Below, in pieces: positions 1 to 8,630 of a DNA stretch of 32,301 nucleotides (positions are counted from its first letter, which is position 1; the number at the start of each line of letters is the position of its first letter). The notes below the pieces were generated by a model that was not told the origin of the DNA, did no database searches, and worked only from the letters and a program-made list of their open reading frames with translations. The stretch covers positions 1 to 32,301 of the forward strand of contig CANSHI010000014.1 in the NCBI GenBank assembly GCA_947646655.1. Direction: 5' to 3'. Made by a program: the position numbers and the translations under genes. This DNA is from an uncultured bacterium. Lineage in GTDB: Bacteria > Bacillota_I > Bacilli_A > RF39 > UBA660.

Positions 1-2
1 TA

Positions 3-2669
3 AAAGTAGCACTTGATGCATGGTATAAATCAAATATAGTCGATAGAAATTATGATATGTATATTGCCGATAATATATTTTGTAGTTCTAGAGTGACAAC
101 AGATGATTTATCTATAAATGCAGGGCTTTTAAAAAATACAGGATTAGGGTATGGAAATAATGCTACAGTATATAAAGTATTAGAACATCTTAATGATATA
201 ACTGTTAAATGTGAACAAAAAAATGATAAATTCACGGTTAACGATACAGATAAGGGAAATGGAGATTTAACCTATCCCGTTGGATTACTTTCTCTCGATG
301 AATTTGTTTTAGCGGGAAGCGGTTATTCTCAAGAATGGTATAAACCTGATAATAAGCAATTTTATTTATATAAAGGAGTTTGGCAATGGACGATGACTCC
401 AAGTTATTTTGGCGATTATAATACAGGATTAACATCTTTCTTAGGTACATATTATAGTTATTATAATACCGATAATGATAGATCATATAGTAACAACGGA
501 GTAGCACCTGTCATAAATATAAAAGCTGATTATGTGGGGAATATGATTGGCGATGGAACTGCTACAAATCCTTATCGTATTGAGGAACAAGAATTTAAAG
601 TACCTGATGCAGTAAGAGCTATAAAAAATAATCAGCCACCCAAAAATGTAAATGAAGGAGAGCCCAACTTAAGTGTACCCGCTACAAAAGATGAGGGCGT
701 ATATACCATGGAAGACGACTATGGTACAAGTTATTACTATAGAGGTGCTGTAGATAATAATTATGTCAAATTTGCGGGGTACTATTGGAGAATTATAAGA
801 ATTAATGGCGATGGCAGTTTAAGATTATTTTATGATGGTACAGTGGTTCATAAAAATGGAGAGTCTAGTACAGATAGGACACCAATATATTCTTACTTTA
901 ATTCAAATGGTCATGATGCAAAACATTTAGGATACATGTATGGAGGTGCGGAAGGAGCTGCAAGTACAAGCAAAGAAGAAGCACAGACAAATGAAACTGA
1001 TTCTAATGCAAAAAAACTATTAGACGAGTGGTATAAAACGAATATTGCAGATAAGGGATTAGGAAAGTATATGGCGGACACATTATTTTGTAATGACCGA
1101 AGTACTGCAAGTGAAACTAATAGTTGGACAAACGGAGATACTACTCTTGGATATGGTACTAATGTAACTGCTTATGGTAGTTATAATAGATTAGTTAATT
1201 TTGATAATACTGTAAAAGAATCGCCCACGGCTACATTAAAATGTTCACAAAAAAATGATAGATTTACGGTTGATGATACTTCAGTAGGTAATGGTGATTT
1301 AACTTATCCTATAGGTATGATAACAGGAGATGAGGTTTTATTAGCAGGAAGTGGTAAACCTAATAATCTGTTAAATTCTGGTGGAGTCCAAGCTAATACA
1401 TCATATTATTTATATAAAGGACATCAGTATTGGACGATGACACCAGGGGCACAGTATTCTGATAGTTGGACAGATGTAGTAAAAGTTTGGGAAAATGGAG
1501 TGTTAAAAGCTGGTGGTTGGTCTGTAAATAATAGTTTTGGTATAGCGCCTGTCATAAATATAAAAGCTGATTATGCAGAAAAAATGATTGGAAATGGAAC
1601 TGCTACTAATCCTTATCGTATTGAAGAGCTAGAGTTTAAAGTGCCCGATGCAGTAAGAGCTATAAAAAATAATCAGACACCCAAAAATGTAAATGAAGGA
1701 GAACCCAACTTAAGTGTGCCAGCTATAAAAGATGAGGGCGTATATGCCATGGAAGATGACTATGGTACAAGTTATTATTTTAGGGGTGCTGTAAATAATA
1801 ATTATGTCAAATTTGCAGGGCACTATTGGAGAATCATAAGAATTAATGGTGATGGCAGTTTAAGAATATCTTATGATGGTACGAAGATTCACAAAAATGG
1901 AGAATCTAGTACAGATAGAACACCAATATATTCTTACTTCAACTCAAATGCTCATGATGCAAAACATTTAGGGTACATGTATGGAGGCGCAGAAGGAGCA
2001 GCAAGTACAAGTAAAGAAGAAGCACAGACAAATGAAACTGATTCCAACGCAAAAAAACTATTAGACGAGTGGTATAAAACGAATATTGCGGATAAGGGAT
2101 TAGGAAAGTATGTGTCGGACACTTTATTTTGCAACGATAGAAGTACTGCAAATGTAGCAAATACTTGGCTGAAGGGAGATACTACTCTTGGATATGGTAC
2201 TAATGTAACAGCTTATGGTAGTGTCGATAGGTGGATTAATTTTAATTCCACTGTAAAAGATTCGCCCACAGCTACATTAAAATGTTCACAAAAAAATGAT
2301 AGATTTACAGTTAACGATACTTCAGTTGGTAATGGTGATTTAACTTATCCTGTAGGTATGATAACAGGAGATGAAGTTTTATTAGCGGGAAGTGGTAAGC
2401 CTAATAATCTGTTAAATTCTGGTGGAGTCCAAGCTAATACATCATATTATTTATATAAAGGACATCAGTATTGGACGATGACACCAGGAACACAGTGTTC
2501 TGATAGTTGGACTGACATGGTAAAAGTTTGGGAAAATGGAGTATTAAAAGGAATAGGCTGGTCAGTTGTAGAAAGTTATGGTATATCTCCAGTCATTAAT
2601 ATAGCTCCAAAATATGCTGAGAAAATGACAGGAGCAGGTTATATAAATGATCCTTATACTGTCGAATGA
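3..2669 (+). CDS. Large repeat protein, 5'-truncated by the window (secreted/surface-like)
   Basis: The frame is open from base 3, so the start lies upstream of the window and the ATG at 57 is internal. The visible part is about 888 residues. It consists of repeats with a conserved WRIIRINGDGSLR core, an LFCND segment, an LKCSQKNDRFTV segment, a GDEVLLAGSG segment and a YWTMTPG segment near the end of each unit. The two cysteine segments per unit could form a disulfide, which would suit an exported protein. The motifs resemble DUF6273/FISUMP-type extracellular modules found in gut Firmicutes; this is by recall, not a search. No C-terminal anchor (LPXTG or membrane helix) is visible before the TGA at 2667, so any signal peptide or anchor must be in the missing N-terminal part. 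No function is claimed beyond a probable surface role. Confidence 0.8.
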   Translation, partial: KVALDAWYKSNIVDRNYDMYIADNIFCSSRVTTDDLSINAGLLKNTGLGYGNNATVYKVLEHLNDITVKCEQKNDKFTVNDTDKGNGDLTYPVGLLSLDEFVLAGSGYSQEWYKPDNKQFYLYKGVWQWTMTPSYFGDYNTGLTSFLGTYYSYYNTDNDRSYSNNGVAPVINIKADYVGNMIGDGTATNPYRIEEQEFKVPDAVRAIKNNQPPKNVNEGEPNLSVPATKDEGVYTMEDDYGTSYYYRGAVDNNYVKFAGYYWRIIRINGDGSLRLFYDGTVVHKNGESSTDRTPIYSYFNSNGHDAKHLGYMYGGAEGAASTSKEEAQTNETDSNAKKLLDEWYKTNIADKGLGKYMADTLFCNDRSTASETNSWTNGDTTLGYGTNVTAYGSYNRLVNFDNTVKESPTATLKCSQKNDRFTVDDTSVGNGDLTYPIGMITGDEVLLAGSGKPNNLLNSGGVQANTSYYLYKGHQYWTMTPGAQYSDSWTDVVKVWENGVLKAGGWSVNNSFGIAPVINIKADYAEKMIGNGTATNPYRIEELEFKVPDAVRAIKNNQTPKNVNEGEPNLSVPAIKDEGVYAMEDDYGTSYYFRGAVNNNYVKFAGHYWRIIRINGDGSLRISYDGTKIHKNGESSTDRTPIYSYFNSNAHDAKHLGYMYGGAEGAASTSKEEAQTNETDSNAKKLLDEWYKTNIADKGLGKYVSDTLFCNDRSTANVANTWLKGDTTLGYGTNVTAYGSVDRWINFNSTVKDSPTATLKCSQKNDRFTVNDTSVGNGDLTYPVGMITGDEVLLAGSGKPNNLLNSGGVQANTSYYLYKGHQYWTMTPGTQCSDSWTDMVKVWENGVLKGIGWSVVESYGISPVINIAPKYAEKMTGAGYINDPYTVE
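594..2669 (+). repeat. In-frame tandem repeat, period 1041 bp (347 codons)
   Basis: One unit runs from 594 to 1634 and the next from 1635 to the stop at 2669, aligned on the FKVPDAVRAIKNNQ segment. A more diverged upstream unit occupies 3-593. The last two copies are nearly identical over long stretches (for example around 960-1110 and 2000-2150) and differ mainly in the segments after LFCND and around the YWTMTPG motif. This points to a recent duplication or homogenisation of the two downstream copies. Confidence 0.9.
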
Positions 2670-2692
2670 AAAATTTAATAATCAAAAGTATT

Positions 2693-2717
2693 CCATACAG
2701 AAATGTGTGGTTTTTTT
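2693..2717 (+). terminator. Intrinsic terminator after the repeat protein
   Basis: A 6-bp stem (2693-2698 with 2705-2710, one T:G pair) is followed by seven T. Confidence 0.75.
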
Positions 2718-2847
2718 GACTATTATTCTTCTATTGTCTTAAGGTCATGAAAATGATAGAATAATATTGTAATTTTTTAGTTAGTGTTGAAAAATTATTA
2801 AGCTTAATAAAGCTGACATGTACTCTTTTGAGGGGAGAGTGTTATTA

Positions 2848-3825
2848 ATGAAAAGTTTAAAAGCAAAATATTATAGTTGGAGAATAGCTCGACGATATAA
2901 AAAATTTAAAAATTGTAGTTTGCCTTGTCGTTTTTGGGATAAGAAACGAGATACTTTTGAATGGGTGTACTATGATGTGTTAAGACAGGGCGGGTTTGAC
3001 ATACAAAATAGTTTATATGAAGCATTGGGAAATGTTTCTAGTAGTGGTGTTACTTATGAGTTTGAGGCATTTATGTATGGGCGAAATAATCCGGATCAAA
3101 AGGAAGCTAAATATCAAATGATAAAGAGTCATTGCCATTCTTTTGATGAGGTAGTAGGCTACGTATATGAATATCCAGAATCATTCCGCATTCCTGAAGA
3201 TTGTTTGGGGGAATATAGTCAACAAGAACTGTGCTGTTTGAGGAAAATGCAAAGTTATTTAAAAGCAATAGGTTTAAAAGACGAAAAGAAAAGTCTAGAA
3301 ATTGTAGCATTAAATGAAAAATGGGAGGAAATCAATAATAAAAAGAAAAAAAGTTTAATAGACCGATTTTTTCTTTTTCGTTATTTAAAGAAATGGGAGA
3401 AGCTAAATGATAAAGAAAAACTAAACAGATGTAGAAATGAAAAAGCTTTACTTTACAGCTCTTATAGGATTCTTCATACAAATAAAAATGGGATCGCAGA
3501 TGCATACTTAAATGGAGAGAAAGATTATATCTTAAATAGAAAGTATTCTTTTGACAAAAAAACAAATGTTGGAATTCGTTTTATGCTTGAGAATGAAAAT
3601 AACGAATATTGTGGAACTTTAGAAGTGATTAGCGAAGAATTTGTTCCTTTTAAAGATTTAAAAGAAGAAATGGTTGATTATAAACTTGCTGGTTATAAAA
3701 CTTTTTCGGATTACAAGGAACATTTATATAATAAATATCTAGATGATGAAAGAATATATCAAGAAAAATTTTCTGAAGATAGTTTGCTTGTTTATTTAAA
3801 AGTAAAAGTTTTAGAGAAATTTTGA
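2848..3825 (+). CDS. Unknown protein with possible C-terminal ASCH/PUA-like domain
   Basis: The product is 325 residues. I place the start at ATG 2848 because AGGGGAG at 2832-2838 sits at normal spacing; the upstream ATG at 2818 has no ribosome site. The N-terminal half is rich in aromatic and basic residues and includes scattered cysteines. A lysine-rich helical stretch follows around residues 160-200. The last 110 residues have the pattern CGTLEVISEEFVPF ... AGYKTFSDYKEHLYNKY ... LVYLKVKVLEKF, which resembles the strand-helix-strand order of ASCH-type PUA-like RNA-binding domains. That assignment is tentative. The gene lies alone between a terminator and uvrB. Confidence 0.7.
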   Translation: MKSLKAKYYSWRIARRYKKFKNCSLPCRFWDKKRDTFEWVYYDVLRQGGFDIQNSLYEALGNVSSSGVTYEFEAFMYGRNNPDQKEAKYQMIKSHCHSFDEVVGYVYEYPESFRIPEDCLGEYSQQELCCLRKMQSYLKAIGLKDEKKSLEIVALNEKWEEINNKKKKSLIDRFFLFRYLKKWEKLNDKEKLNRCRNEKALLYSSYRILHTNKNGIADAYLNGEKDYILNRKYSFDKKTNVGIRFMLENENNEYCGTLEVISEEFVPFKDLKEEMVDYKLAGYKTFSDYKEHLYNKYLDDERIYQEKFSEDSLLVYLKVKVLEKF

Positions 3826-3876
3826 GATAGTAAAAATTTTAAAAAGTTACAAACTAATAGAAAAGGAGTGAAGAAA

Positions 3877-5826
3877 ATGTTTAAGTTAGAGTCAAAGTAT
3901 AAGCCAAGTGGGGATCAGCCTACTGCTATTAAAGAGCTTGTAGAGGGTATAAAATCTGGTACGAAAAGACAAATATTGTTGGGAGCAACTGGTACTGGTA
4001 AGACGTTTACTATGGCGAATGTTATAGAACAAGTTGGAAAGCCTACTTTGGTGCTTGCACATAATAAAACTCTTGCGGGACAGTTGTATAGTGAGTTAAA
4101 AGAATTATTTCCAAATAACCATGTAGAATATTTTGTCTCTTATTACGATTATTATCAACCAGAAGCCTATGTTCCTTCGAGTGATACTTATATAGAAAAA
4201 GATTCTAGTATCAATGATGAAATAGATGAATTAAGACATGGAGCGACTAGTTCACTTTTAAATTATGACGATGTAATAGTCGTTTCAAGTGTGTCGTGTA
4301 TATATGGTATTGGAGAAGTAGAAGATTATAAAAGTCATATGTTAATTGTAACTGTTGGTGAGACTATTGAAAGAGATGAATTGTTGACGCGTTTAGTTGA
4401 TATGACTTATGAAAGAAATGAAATCGATTTTCATCGTGGAACTTTTAGAGCCAAGGGTGACGTTATAGAAGTTATTCCTGCTAATGAAAAAAGTTCAGGA
4501 ATTAGGATAGAACTTTTTGGAGATGAAGTAGATAGAATTTGTACATTTGATCCTTTAACAGGAGTTATTTTGCAAAATAAAAAAACGGTTACGATTTCAC
4601 CTGCGAGTCACTTTGTTACAAACCCTGAAAAGTTGGGTGAGACAATAAGTAGAATTAAGGAAGAATTAGAAGGACAATTAAAGTTCTTTAAAGAAAATGG
4701 AAAGTATATCGAAGAGCAGAGAATAAGAGAGAGAACTGAGTACGATATCGAAATGTTAAAGGAAACAGGTTTTTGTCATGGTATTGAAAACTATTCTAGA
4801 CATTTAGCACTACGTGGTCCGGGGGAAACTCCTACTACTTTGATCGATTATTTTCCTAAAGATTTTTTGTTGTTGATAGATGAATCCCATGTAACGGTTC
4901 CTCAGGTTAGAGGTATGTATAATGGAGATAGAATGCGTAAACAGACTTTAGTCGATTATGGTTTTAGACTTCCTAGTGCAATGGATAATAGACCTTTGAT
5001 GTTTGATGAGTTTGATAAAAAAATTAACAATGTTATCTATGTTTCTGCAACTCCAGGTGATTATGAATTAGAACTTACAAATGGAGTTTTTGCAGAACAG
5101 ATTATACGTCCTACTGGACTGTTAGACCCGACGATTGAGGTACATAAAACAGAAGGACAAATCGATGATTTAATAGATAGAATTAATGAAAGAAAAGGAA
5201 AAGATGAACGCGTACTTATTACTACTCTTACGATAAGAATGGCAGAAGAATTGACGAATTATTTAATGAGTGTTGGAATAAAGGTTGCCTATCTTCACAG
5301 TGAAGTTAAAACGCTGGAGAGGTTAAAAGTTATTCACGATTTACGAATGGGAAAGTATGATGTCGTTGTTGGAATAAATCTTCTTCGTGAAGGAATCGAT
5401 ATACCCGAGGTTAGTTTAATTTGTATAATGGATGCTAATAAGCAGGGATTTTTGAGAAGTGAAAGAAGTCTTATACAAACGATTGGAAGGGCTGCTAGAA
5501 ATGCTAATGGTCATGTCGTCATGTATGCTGATACAATTAGTGATGCTATGGAAAAGTCGATAAGCGAAACACAAAGAAGAAGGACTATTCAAGAAGAGTA
5601 TAATAAAAAACATGGTATCACTCCTAAGACTATTATTAAAGAAATACGAGATGTAATAAGTAATAATGACGAAGTTAGTGAGAAACCAAAAATGAGCGCG
5701 AGTGAAAAACGAGAAATAATGATAAGAATAGAAAACGAGATGAGAGAAGCTGCTAAGAACTTAGACTTTGAGAGAGCTGTGGAGCTTCGCGATATATTAT
5801 TTGAGATGAAAAGTGAGGGTAAATAG
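3877..5826 (+). CDS. uvrB: UvrABC excinuclease subunit B
   Basis: UvrB is the damage-verifying helicase-like subunit of nucleotide excision repair. It receives DNA from UvrA and recruits UvrC. The 649-residue product has Walker A GATGTGKT at residues 36-43, the [12 protein letters not shown] beta-hairpin region near residue 90, DESHVTVPQ (motif II), [17 protein letters not shown] (motif VI), and a C-terminal UVR helix pair ([20 protein letters not shown]). Start choice: ATG 3877 has AAAGGAG at 3862-3868. The longer GTG start at 3868 would use the last base of that ribosome site and is rejected. Length is normal for the family. uvrA and uvrC are not adjacent. The stop TAG shares its last base with the GTG start of the next gene, so the two are translationally coupled. 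Confidence 0.98.
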   Translation: MFKLESKYKPSGDQPTAIKELVEGIKSGTKRQILLGATGTGKTFTMANVIEQVGKPTLVLAHNKTLAGQLYSELKELFPNNHVEYFVSYYDYYQPEAYVPSSDTYIEKDSSINDEIDELRHGATSSLLNYDDVIVVSSVSCIYGIGEVEDYKSHMLIVTVGETIERDELLTRLVDMTYERNEIDFHRGTFRAKGDVIEVIPANEKSSGIRIELFGDEVDRICTFDPLTGVILQNKKTVTISPASHFVTNPEKLGETISRIKEELEGQLKFFKENGKYIEEQRIRERTEYDIEMLKETGFCHGIENYSRHLALRGPGETPTTLIDYFPKDFLLLIDESHVTVPQVRGMYNGDRMRKQTLVDYGFRLPSAMDNRPLMFDEFDKKINNVIYVSATPGDYELELTNGVFAEQIIRPTGLLDPTIEVHKTEGQIDDLIDRINERKGKDERVLITTLTIRMAEELTNYLMSVGIKVAYLHSEVKTLERLKVIHDLRMGKYDVVVGINLLREGIDIPEVSLICIMDANKQGFLRSERSLIQTIGRAARNANGHVVMYADTISDAMEKSISETQRRRTIQEEYNKKHGITPKTIIKEIRDVISNNDEVSEKPKMSASEKREIMIRIENEMREAAKNLDFERAVELRDILFEMKSEGK

Positions 5827-6581
5827 TGAAAGCATTAGTAACGGGAGCTTCAAGTGGAATTGGCGAATCGATGTGTTATTATTTAGATAGTTTAGGTTAT
5901 GAACTCATTTTAGTTGCAACAAATAAAAAGAAATTAGAAGAAGTTCAAAGTAAAATAAAGATGAACTCTGAAATTATTGTTTGTGATTTAAGATATGAAG
6001 AAGAAGTATTTAAATTATATGAAAAGGTAAAGAGTTCTGATGTCGACTTATGGATAAATAATGCTGGATTTGGACTTTTTGGAGACTTTGATAAAACTGA
6101 TTTAGACAGAGAACTCGAAATGATAGATGTCAATATTCGAGCAGTACACATTTTAACAAAATTAGTATTACAAGATTTTGTTAAAAAAGATAGAGGACAT
6201 ATTTTAAATGTTGCTTCTAGTGCAGGCTTCATGGCTGGTCCACATTTGGATACTTATTATGCTACTAAAAACTACGTTTTAAAATTGACGTTAGGCATTT
6301 ATGAAGAACTTCGCCGAAAAAAATCTAATGTTCACGTAAGTGCTCTTTGTCCAGGTCCAGTCGATACAAACTTCAATAAGGTGGCACGAGGTAAGTTTAC
6401 TATAAAGGGTGCTGATAAAGATTATGTTGCTAAATACGGAATAGATAAAACTTTAAAAAATAAACTTATTATTATTCCGACTTTAAAGATGAAACTAACT
6501 ATTTTTGCTACTCGTCTTTTGCCCACAAAGTTGTTACTTAAAATTACTTATAATATTCAAAAACGAAAAGCTAGTAAGTGA
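5826..6581 (+). CDS. Short-chain dehydrogenase/reductase (DltE/YqjQ-like)
   Basis: A 251-residue classical SDR, a cytosolic NAD(P)-dependent oxidoreductase of unknown substrate. Visible motifs are the cofactor loop TGASSGIG (residues 6-13), the structural NNAG motif, the catalytic serine in ASSAGF, the YxxxK pair in YYATK around residue 143, and CPGPVDTNF after it. The start is a GTG whose G is the last base of the uvrB stop; GAGGG at 5815-5819 inside the end of uvrB is its ribosome site. A C-terminal basic and hydrophobic tail (last ~35 residues) could touch the membrane, as in some related family members; this is inference. Confidence 0.9.
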   Translation: MKALVTGASSGIGESMCYYLDSLGYELILVATNKKKLEEVQSKIKMNSEIIVCDLRYEEEVFKLYEKVKSSDVDLWINNAGFGLFGDFDKTDLDRELEMIDVNIRAVHILTKLVLQDFVKKDRGHILNVASSAGFMAGPHLDTYYATKNYVLKLTLGIYEELRRKKSNVHVSALCPGPVDTNFNKVARGKFTIKGADKDYVAKYGIDKTLKNKLIIIPTLKMKLTIFATRLLPTKLLLKITYNIQKRKASK

Positions 6582-6601
6582 AAATTTAAAGATAAATTAC
6601 T

Positions 6602-6629
6602 TTGTAAATTGAGTAAGTAGTGATATAAT
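6602..6629 (+). promoter_or_regulatory. SigA-type promoter for the pyrophosphatase gene
   Basis: TTGTAA at 6602-6607 and TATAAT at 6624-6629 with a 16-bp spacer. AAGAAGGAGA lies just upstream of the ATG at 6660. Confidence 0.6.
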
Positions 6630-6659
6630 ATTTTTGAAAAAGAAGGAGATGATAAAAAT

Positions 6660-8282
6660 ATGAAAACATTTATATTTGGTCATAAAAACCCTGATACTGA
6701 TAGTGTAACAGCAGCTGTCAGTTTATCATATTTGAAAAATCAATTAGGAGAAGATACAGAGCCTAGAGTGTTAGGTGAAATAAATAAAGAATCTAAATTC
6801 GTATTGGACCGTTTTAACATCGAACATCCTAAATTTCTTAGTAATGTTAAAGTGCAATTATCGGATGTTCCTTATGATAAGACTATAATGGTGGATGAAA
6901 ATTCTTCGATTTACGAGGCTTATACTTATATGGTTAAAAATAGTATAACTGGATTGCCTGTTGTTAAGAGTCAGAAAAAGTTTTTTGGGTATGTTTCTTT
7001 AAAAGAGATTGCGGCAGATTTTATTCGAGGCGATTTCGATTTGTTAAATGCTTCTTATAATAACATTTTGAACGTTATCGAAGGAAGTGAAGTTTTAAGA
7101 TTTGATGAACATATAGAAGGACATATTATGGCTATAACTTTTAGTATTGAAGCTATAATGGAAAGCGTTAATATTAATGAAAATACAATTGCTATTTTAG
7201 GTAGCCGTAAAGAGGTAGTCGATCATTGTATAAATAATAGAGTGAAGTTAATTATTTTAGTTGGTGGTCAAAAATTAAGCGATGAACAATTAGAGCTTGC
7301 AAGAAAAAATAAAGTCAATATTATTTCGACAAAGAAATTTAGTTTTGAAGTTTCTAAAATTGTTGGGCTATCTAATTATATTAAATGTATAGTTAGAAAT
7401 GAGACACCTGTTGTATTTACTCCAAACGATTATTTAACAGATTTTTATGAAATTAGTAATAAACTTAAACATACGAATTATCCGATGGTCGATAAAATGG
7501 GTAATTGTGAGGGTATGTTGAGGTTGATAGATGTAAATTCATATGAAAAGAAAAAAGTTATATTAGTCGACCACAATGAAGTTAAGCAAAGTGTCGATGG
7601 TCTTAATGAAGCAGATATTTTGGAGATAGTTGACCACCACGCGATAGGAAATGTTACGACGGCTGTTCCAATTTCTTGTAGAACTACTATTTTAGGAAGT
7701 ACTAATTCTTTGATTTATACTCTTTATAAAGAAGCTAATGTTGAAATACCTGCTGATATTGCTGGAGTTATGCTTTCAGGAATATTGTCTGATACACTTA
7801 TTTTGAAAAGTCCTACAACAACTGATTTAGACAGGGAAATTGCAGAAGAACTAGCAGAATTAGCAGGTTTAGACTTTGAAAAATATGGTATGGAAATGTT
7901 AAAGGCAGGCTCTAGTTTAGAAGGTATGAGTGTTCAAGATGTTTTATTTTCTGATTATAAAGAGTATGAGACAAACGGTATGACTTTTGGAATTGGTCAA
8001 GTAATCACTCTTGATTATGAAACTGTTTTAAACAACTTGGAAGAATATATTAAAGGTCTCGATTTGGCTTGTGAGAATAAAAGTTTAAAGTTAGCCTGTT
8101 TATTTGTAACAGACGTTGTTAGTAATGGTTCTTATGTTTTATATTCAAGTGAAGCAGAGAAGGTTATGAGCCTTGCATATGGTAAAGATGATATGAAACA
8201 AGGATATTATTTACAAGATGTTATCAGTAGAAAAAAACAGATGGTACCAAATATTATGACTGAACTCGATAATATGGGATAA
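6660..8282 (+). CDS. ppaC: Manganese-dependent (family II) inorganic pyrophosphatase with CBS and DRTGG insert
   Basis: The enzyme hydrolyses pyrophosphate to phosphate in the cytosol. At 540 residues it is much longer than plain family II enzymes (about 310), because a regulatory block is inserted in the DHH domain. In order: N-terminal DHH part with HKNPDTDS (residues 8-15), first CBS domain (about 70-125), DRTGG-like domain (about 130-240), second CBS domain (about 245-300), the rest of the DHH domain with VDHNE and IVDHH metal ligands, and the DHHA2 domain ending in SRKKQMVPN. In characterised CBS-pyrophosphatases with this layout, adenine nucleotides bound to the CBS pair inhibit or activate the enzyme; the same is inferred here. 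It has its own promoter and a strong ribosome site. Confidence 0.93.
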   Translation: MKTFIFGHKNPDTDSVTAAVSLSYLKNQLGEDTEPRVLGEINKESKFVLDRFNIEHPKFLSNVKVQLSDVPYDKTIMVDENSSIYEAYTYMVKNSITGLPVVKSQKKFFGYVSLKEIAADFIRGDFDLLNASYNNILNVIEGSEVLRFDEHIEGHIMAITFSIEAIMESVNINENTIAILGSRKEVVDHCINNRVKLIILVGGQKLSDEQLELARKNKVNIISTKKFSFEVSKIVGLSNYIKCIVRNETPVVFTPNDYLTDFYEISNKLKHTNYPMVDKMGNCEGMLRLIDVNSYEKKKVILVDHNEVKQSVDGLNEADILEIVDHHAIGNVTTAVPISCRTTILGSTNSLIYTLYKEANVEIPADIAGVMLSGILSDTLILKSPTTTDLDREIAEELAELAGLDFEKYGMEMLKAGSSLEGMSVQDVLFSDYKEYETNGMTFGIGQVITLDYETVLNNLEEYIKGLDLACENKSLKLACLFVTDVVSNGSYVLYSSEAEKVMSLAYGKDDMKQGYYLQDVISRKKQMVPNIMTELDNMG

Positions 8283-8287
8283 AATAC

Positions 8288-8315
8288 TTGAAAAATAAGT
8301 AAAGTATGCTATAAT
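8288..8315 (+). promoter_or_regulatory. Strong promoter for tRNA-Arg
   Basis: TTGAAA at 8288-8293, a 16-bp spacer, and TATAAT at 8310-8315 with an extended TGC before it. The tRNA begins 25 bases downstream; a small GTTGG/GCCAAC-type stem lies between. Confidence 0.8.
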
Positions 8316-8340
8316 AATGTTGGTTTTGATGCCAACTTAT

Positions 8341-8417
8341 GCACCATTAGCGCAATTGGATAGAGCGTTAGACTACGGATCTAAAGGTTAGGGGTTCGAC
8401 TCCCTTATGGTGCACCA
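8341..8417 (+). tRNA. tRNA-Arg, anticodon ACG
   Basis: A 77-nt cloverleaf. The acceptor arms are GCACCAT and ATGGTGC. The anticodon stem TTAGA/TCTAA encloses the loop CTACGGA with ACG at positions 34-36. The T arm is AGGGG-TTCGACT-CCCTT. The CCA end is encoded. A34 is expected to be deaminated to inosine by TadA to read CGU, CGC and CGA. Confidence 0.97.
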
Positions 8418-8429
8418 TTGTTGAATACT

Positions 8430-8466
8430 AGGCTCATGGTGTTTAAGAGCCTTAAATTTTTTGAAA
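8430..8466 (+). terminator. Intrinsic terminator after tRNA-Arg
   Basis: AGGCTC at 8430-8435 pairs with GAGCCT at 8447-8452, followed by TTAAATTTTTT. Confidence 0.7.
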
Positions 8467-8475
8467 TTTTGCCTT

Positions 8476-8496
8476 AAAAGTGGCAGAAAAGTGGCA
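8476..8496 (+). repeat. Pair of direct repeats like integrase arm sites
   Basis: AAAAGTGGCA occurs at 8476-8485 and again at 8487-8496, an 11-bp period (one helical turn). Repeats of this kind, 60-80 bases past a tRNA 3' end, resemble the arm-type sites of tyrosine integrases from phages and conjugative elements. No integrase gene is present. Confidence 0.5.
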
Positions 8497-8565
8497 AATG
8501 GTTAGTTTTTGTTTAAAGTTAATTAATTATTTGCTATTGAATTTATCTTAATGAAGAATAATAGT

Positions 8566-8593
8566 CTCACGGAATTTCGTGAGCTTTATTTTT
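8566..8593 (+). terminator. Hairpin plus T tract just upstream of the DUF5131 gene
   Basis: CTCACG at 8566-8571 pairs perfectly with CGTGAG at 8578-8583, followed by CTTTATTTTT. It ends only 37 bases before the next start codon, so it is either the end of an upstream transcript or a leader attenuator. Confidence 0.75.
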
Positions 8594-8630
8594 GTTAGAA
8601 AGAATCATAAAAAAAGGAGCGTGATTAATT

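Noticed and set aside
1939..2160. Minus-strand open frames inside the repeat protein
   Set aside because: They recur only because the plus-strand sequence is repeated; no ribosome site or recognisable product.
3868..3876. GTG start for uvrB three codons upstream
   Set aside because: The GTG uses the last base of the AAAGGAG ribosome site; the ATG at 3877 is correctly spaced.
8341..8417. Second copy of the tRNA-Arg 3' end marking the far end of an integrated element
   Set aside because: I searched the window by eye for a repeat of the T-arm to CCA sequence and found none, so element boundaries cannot be set.
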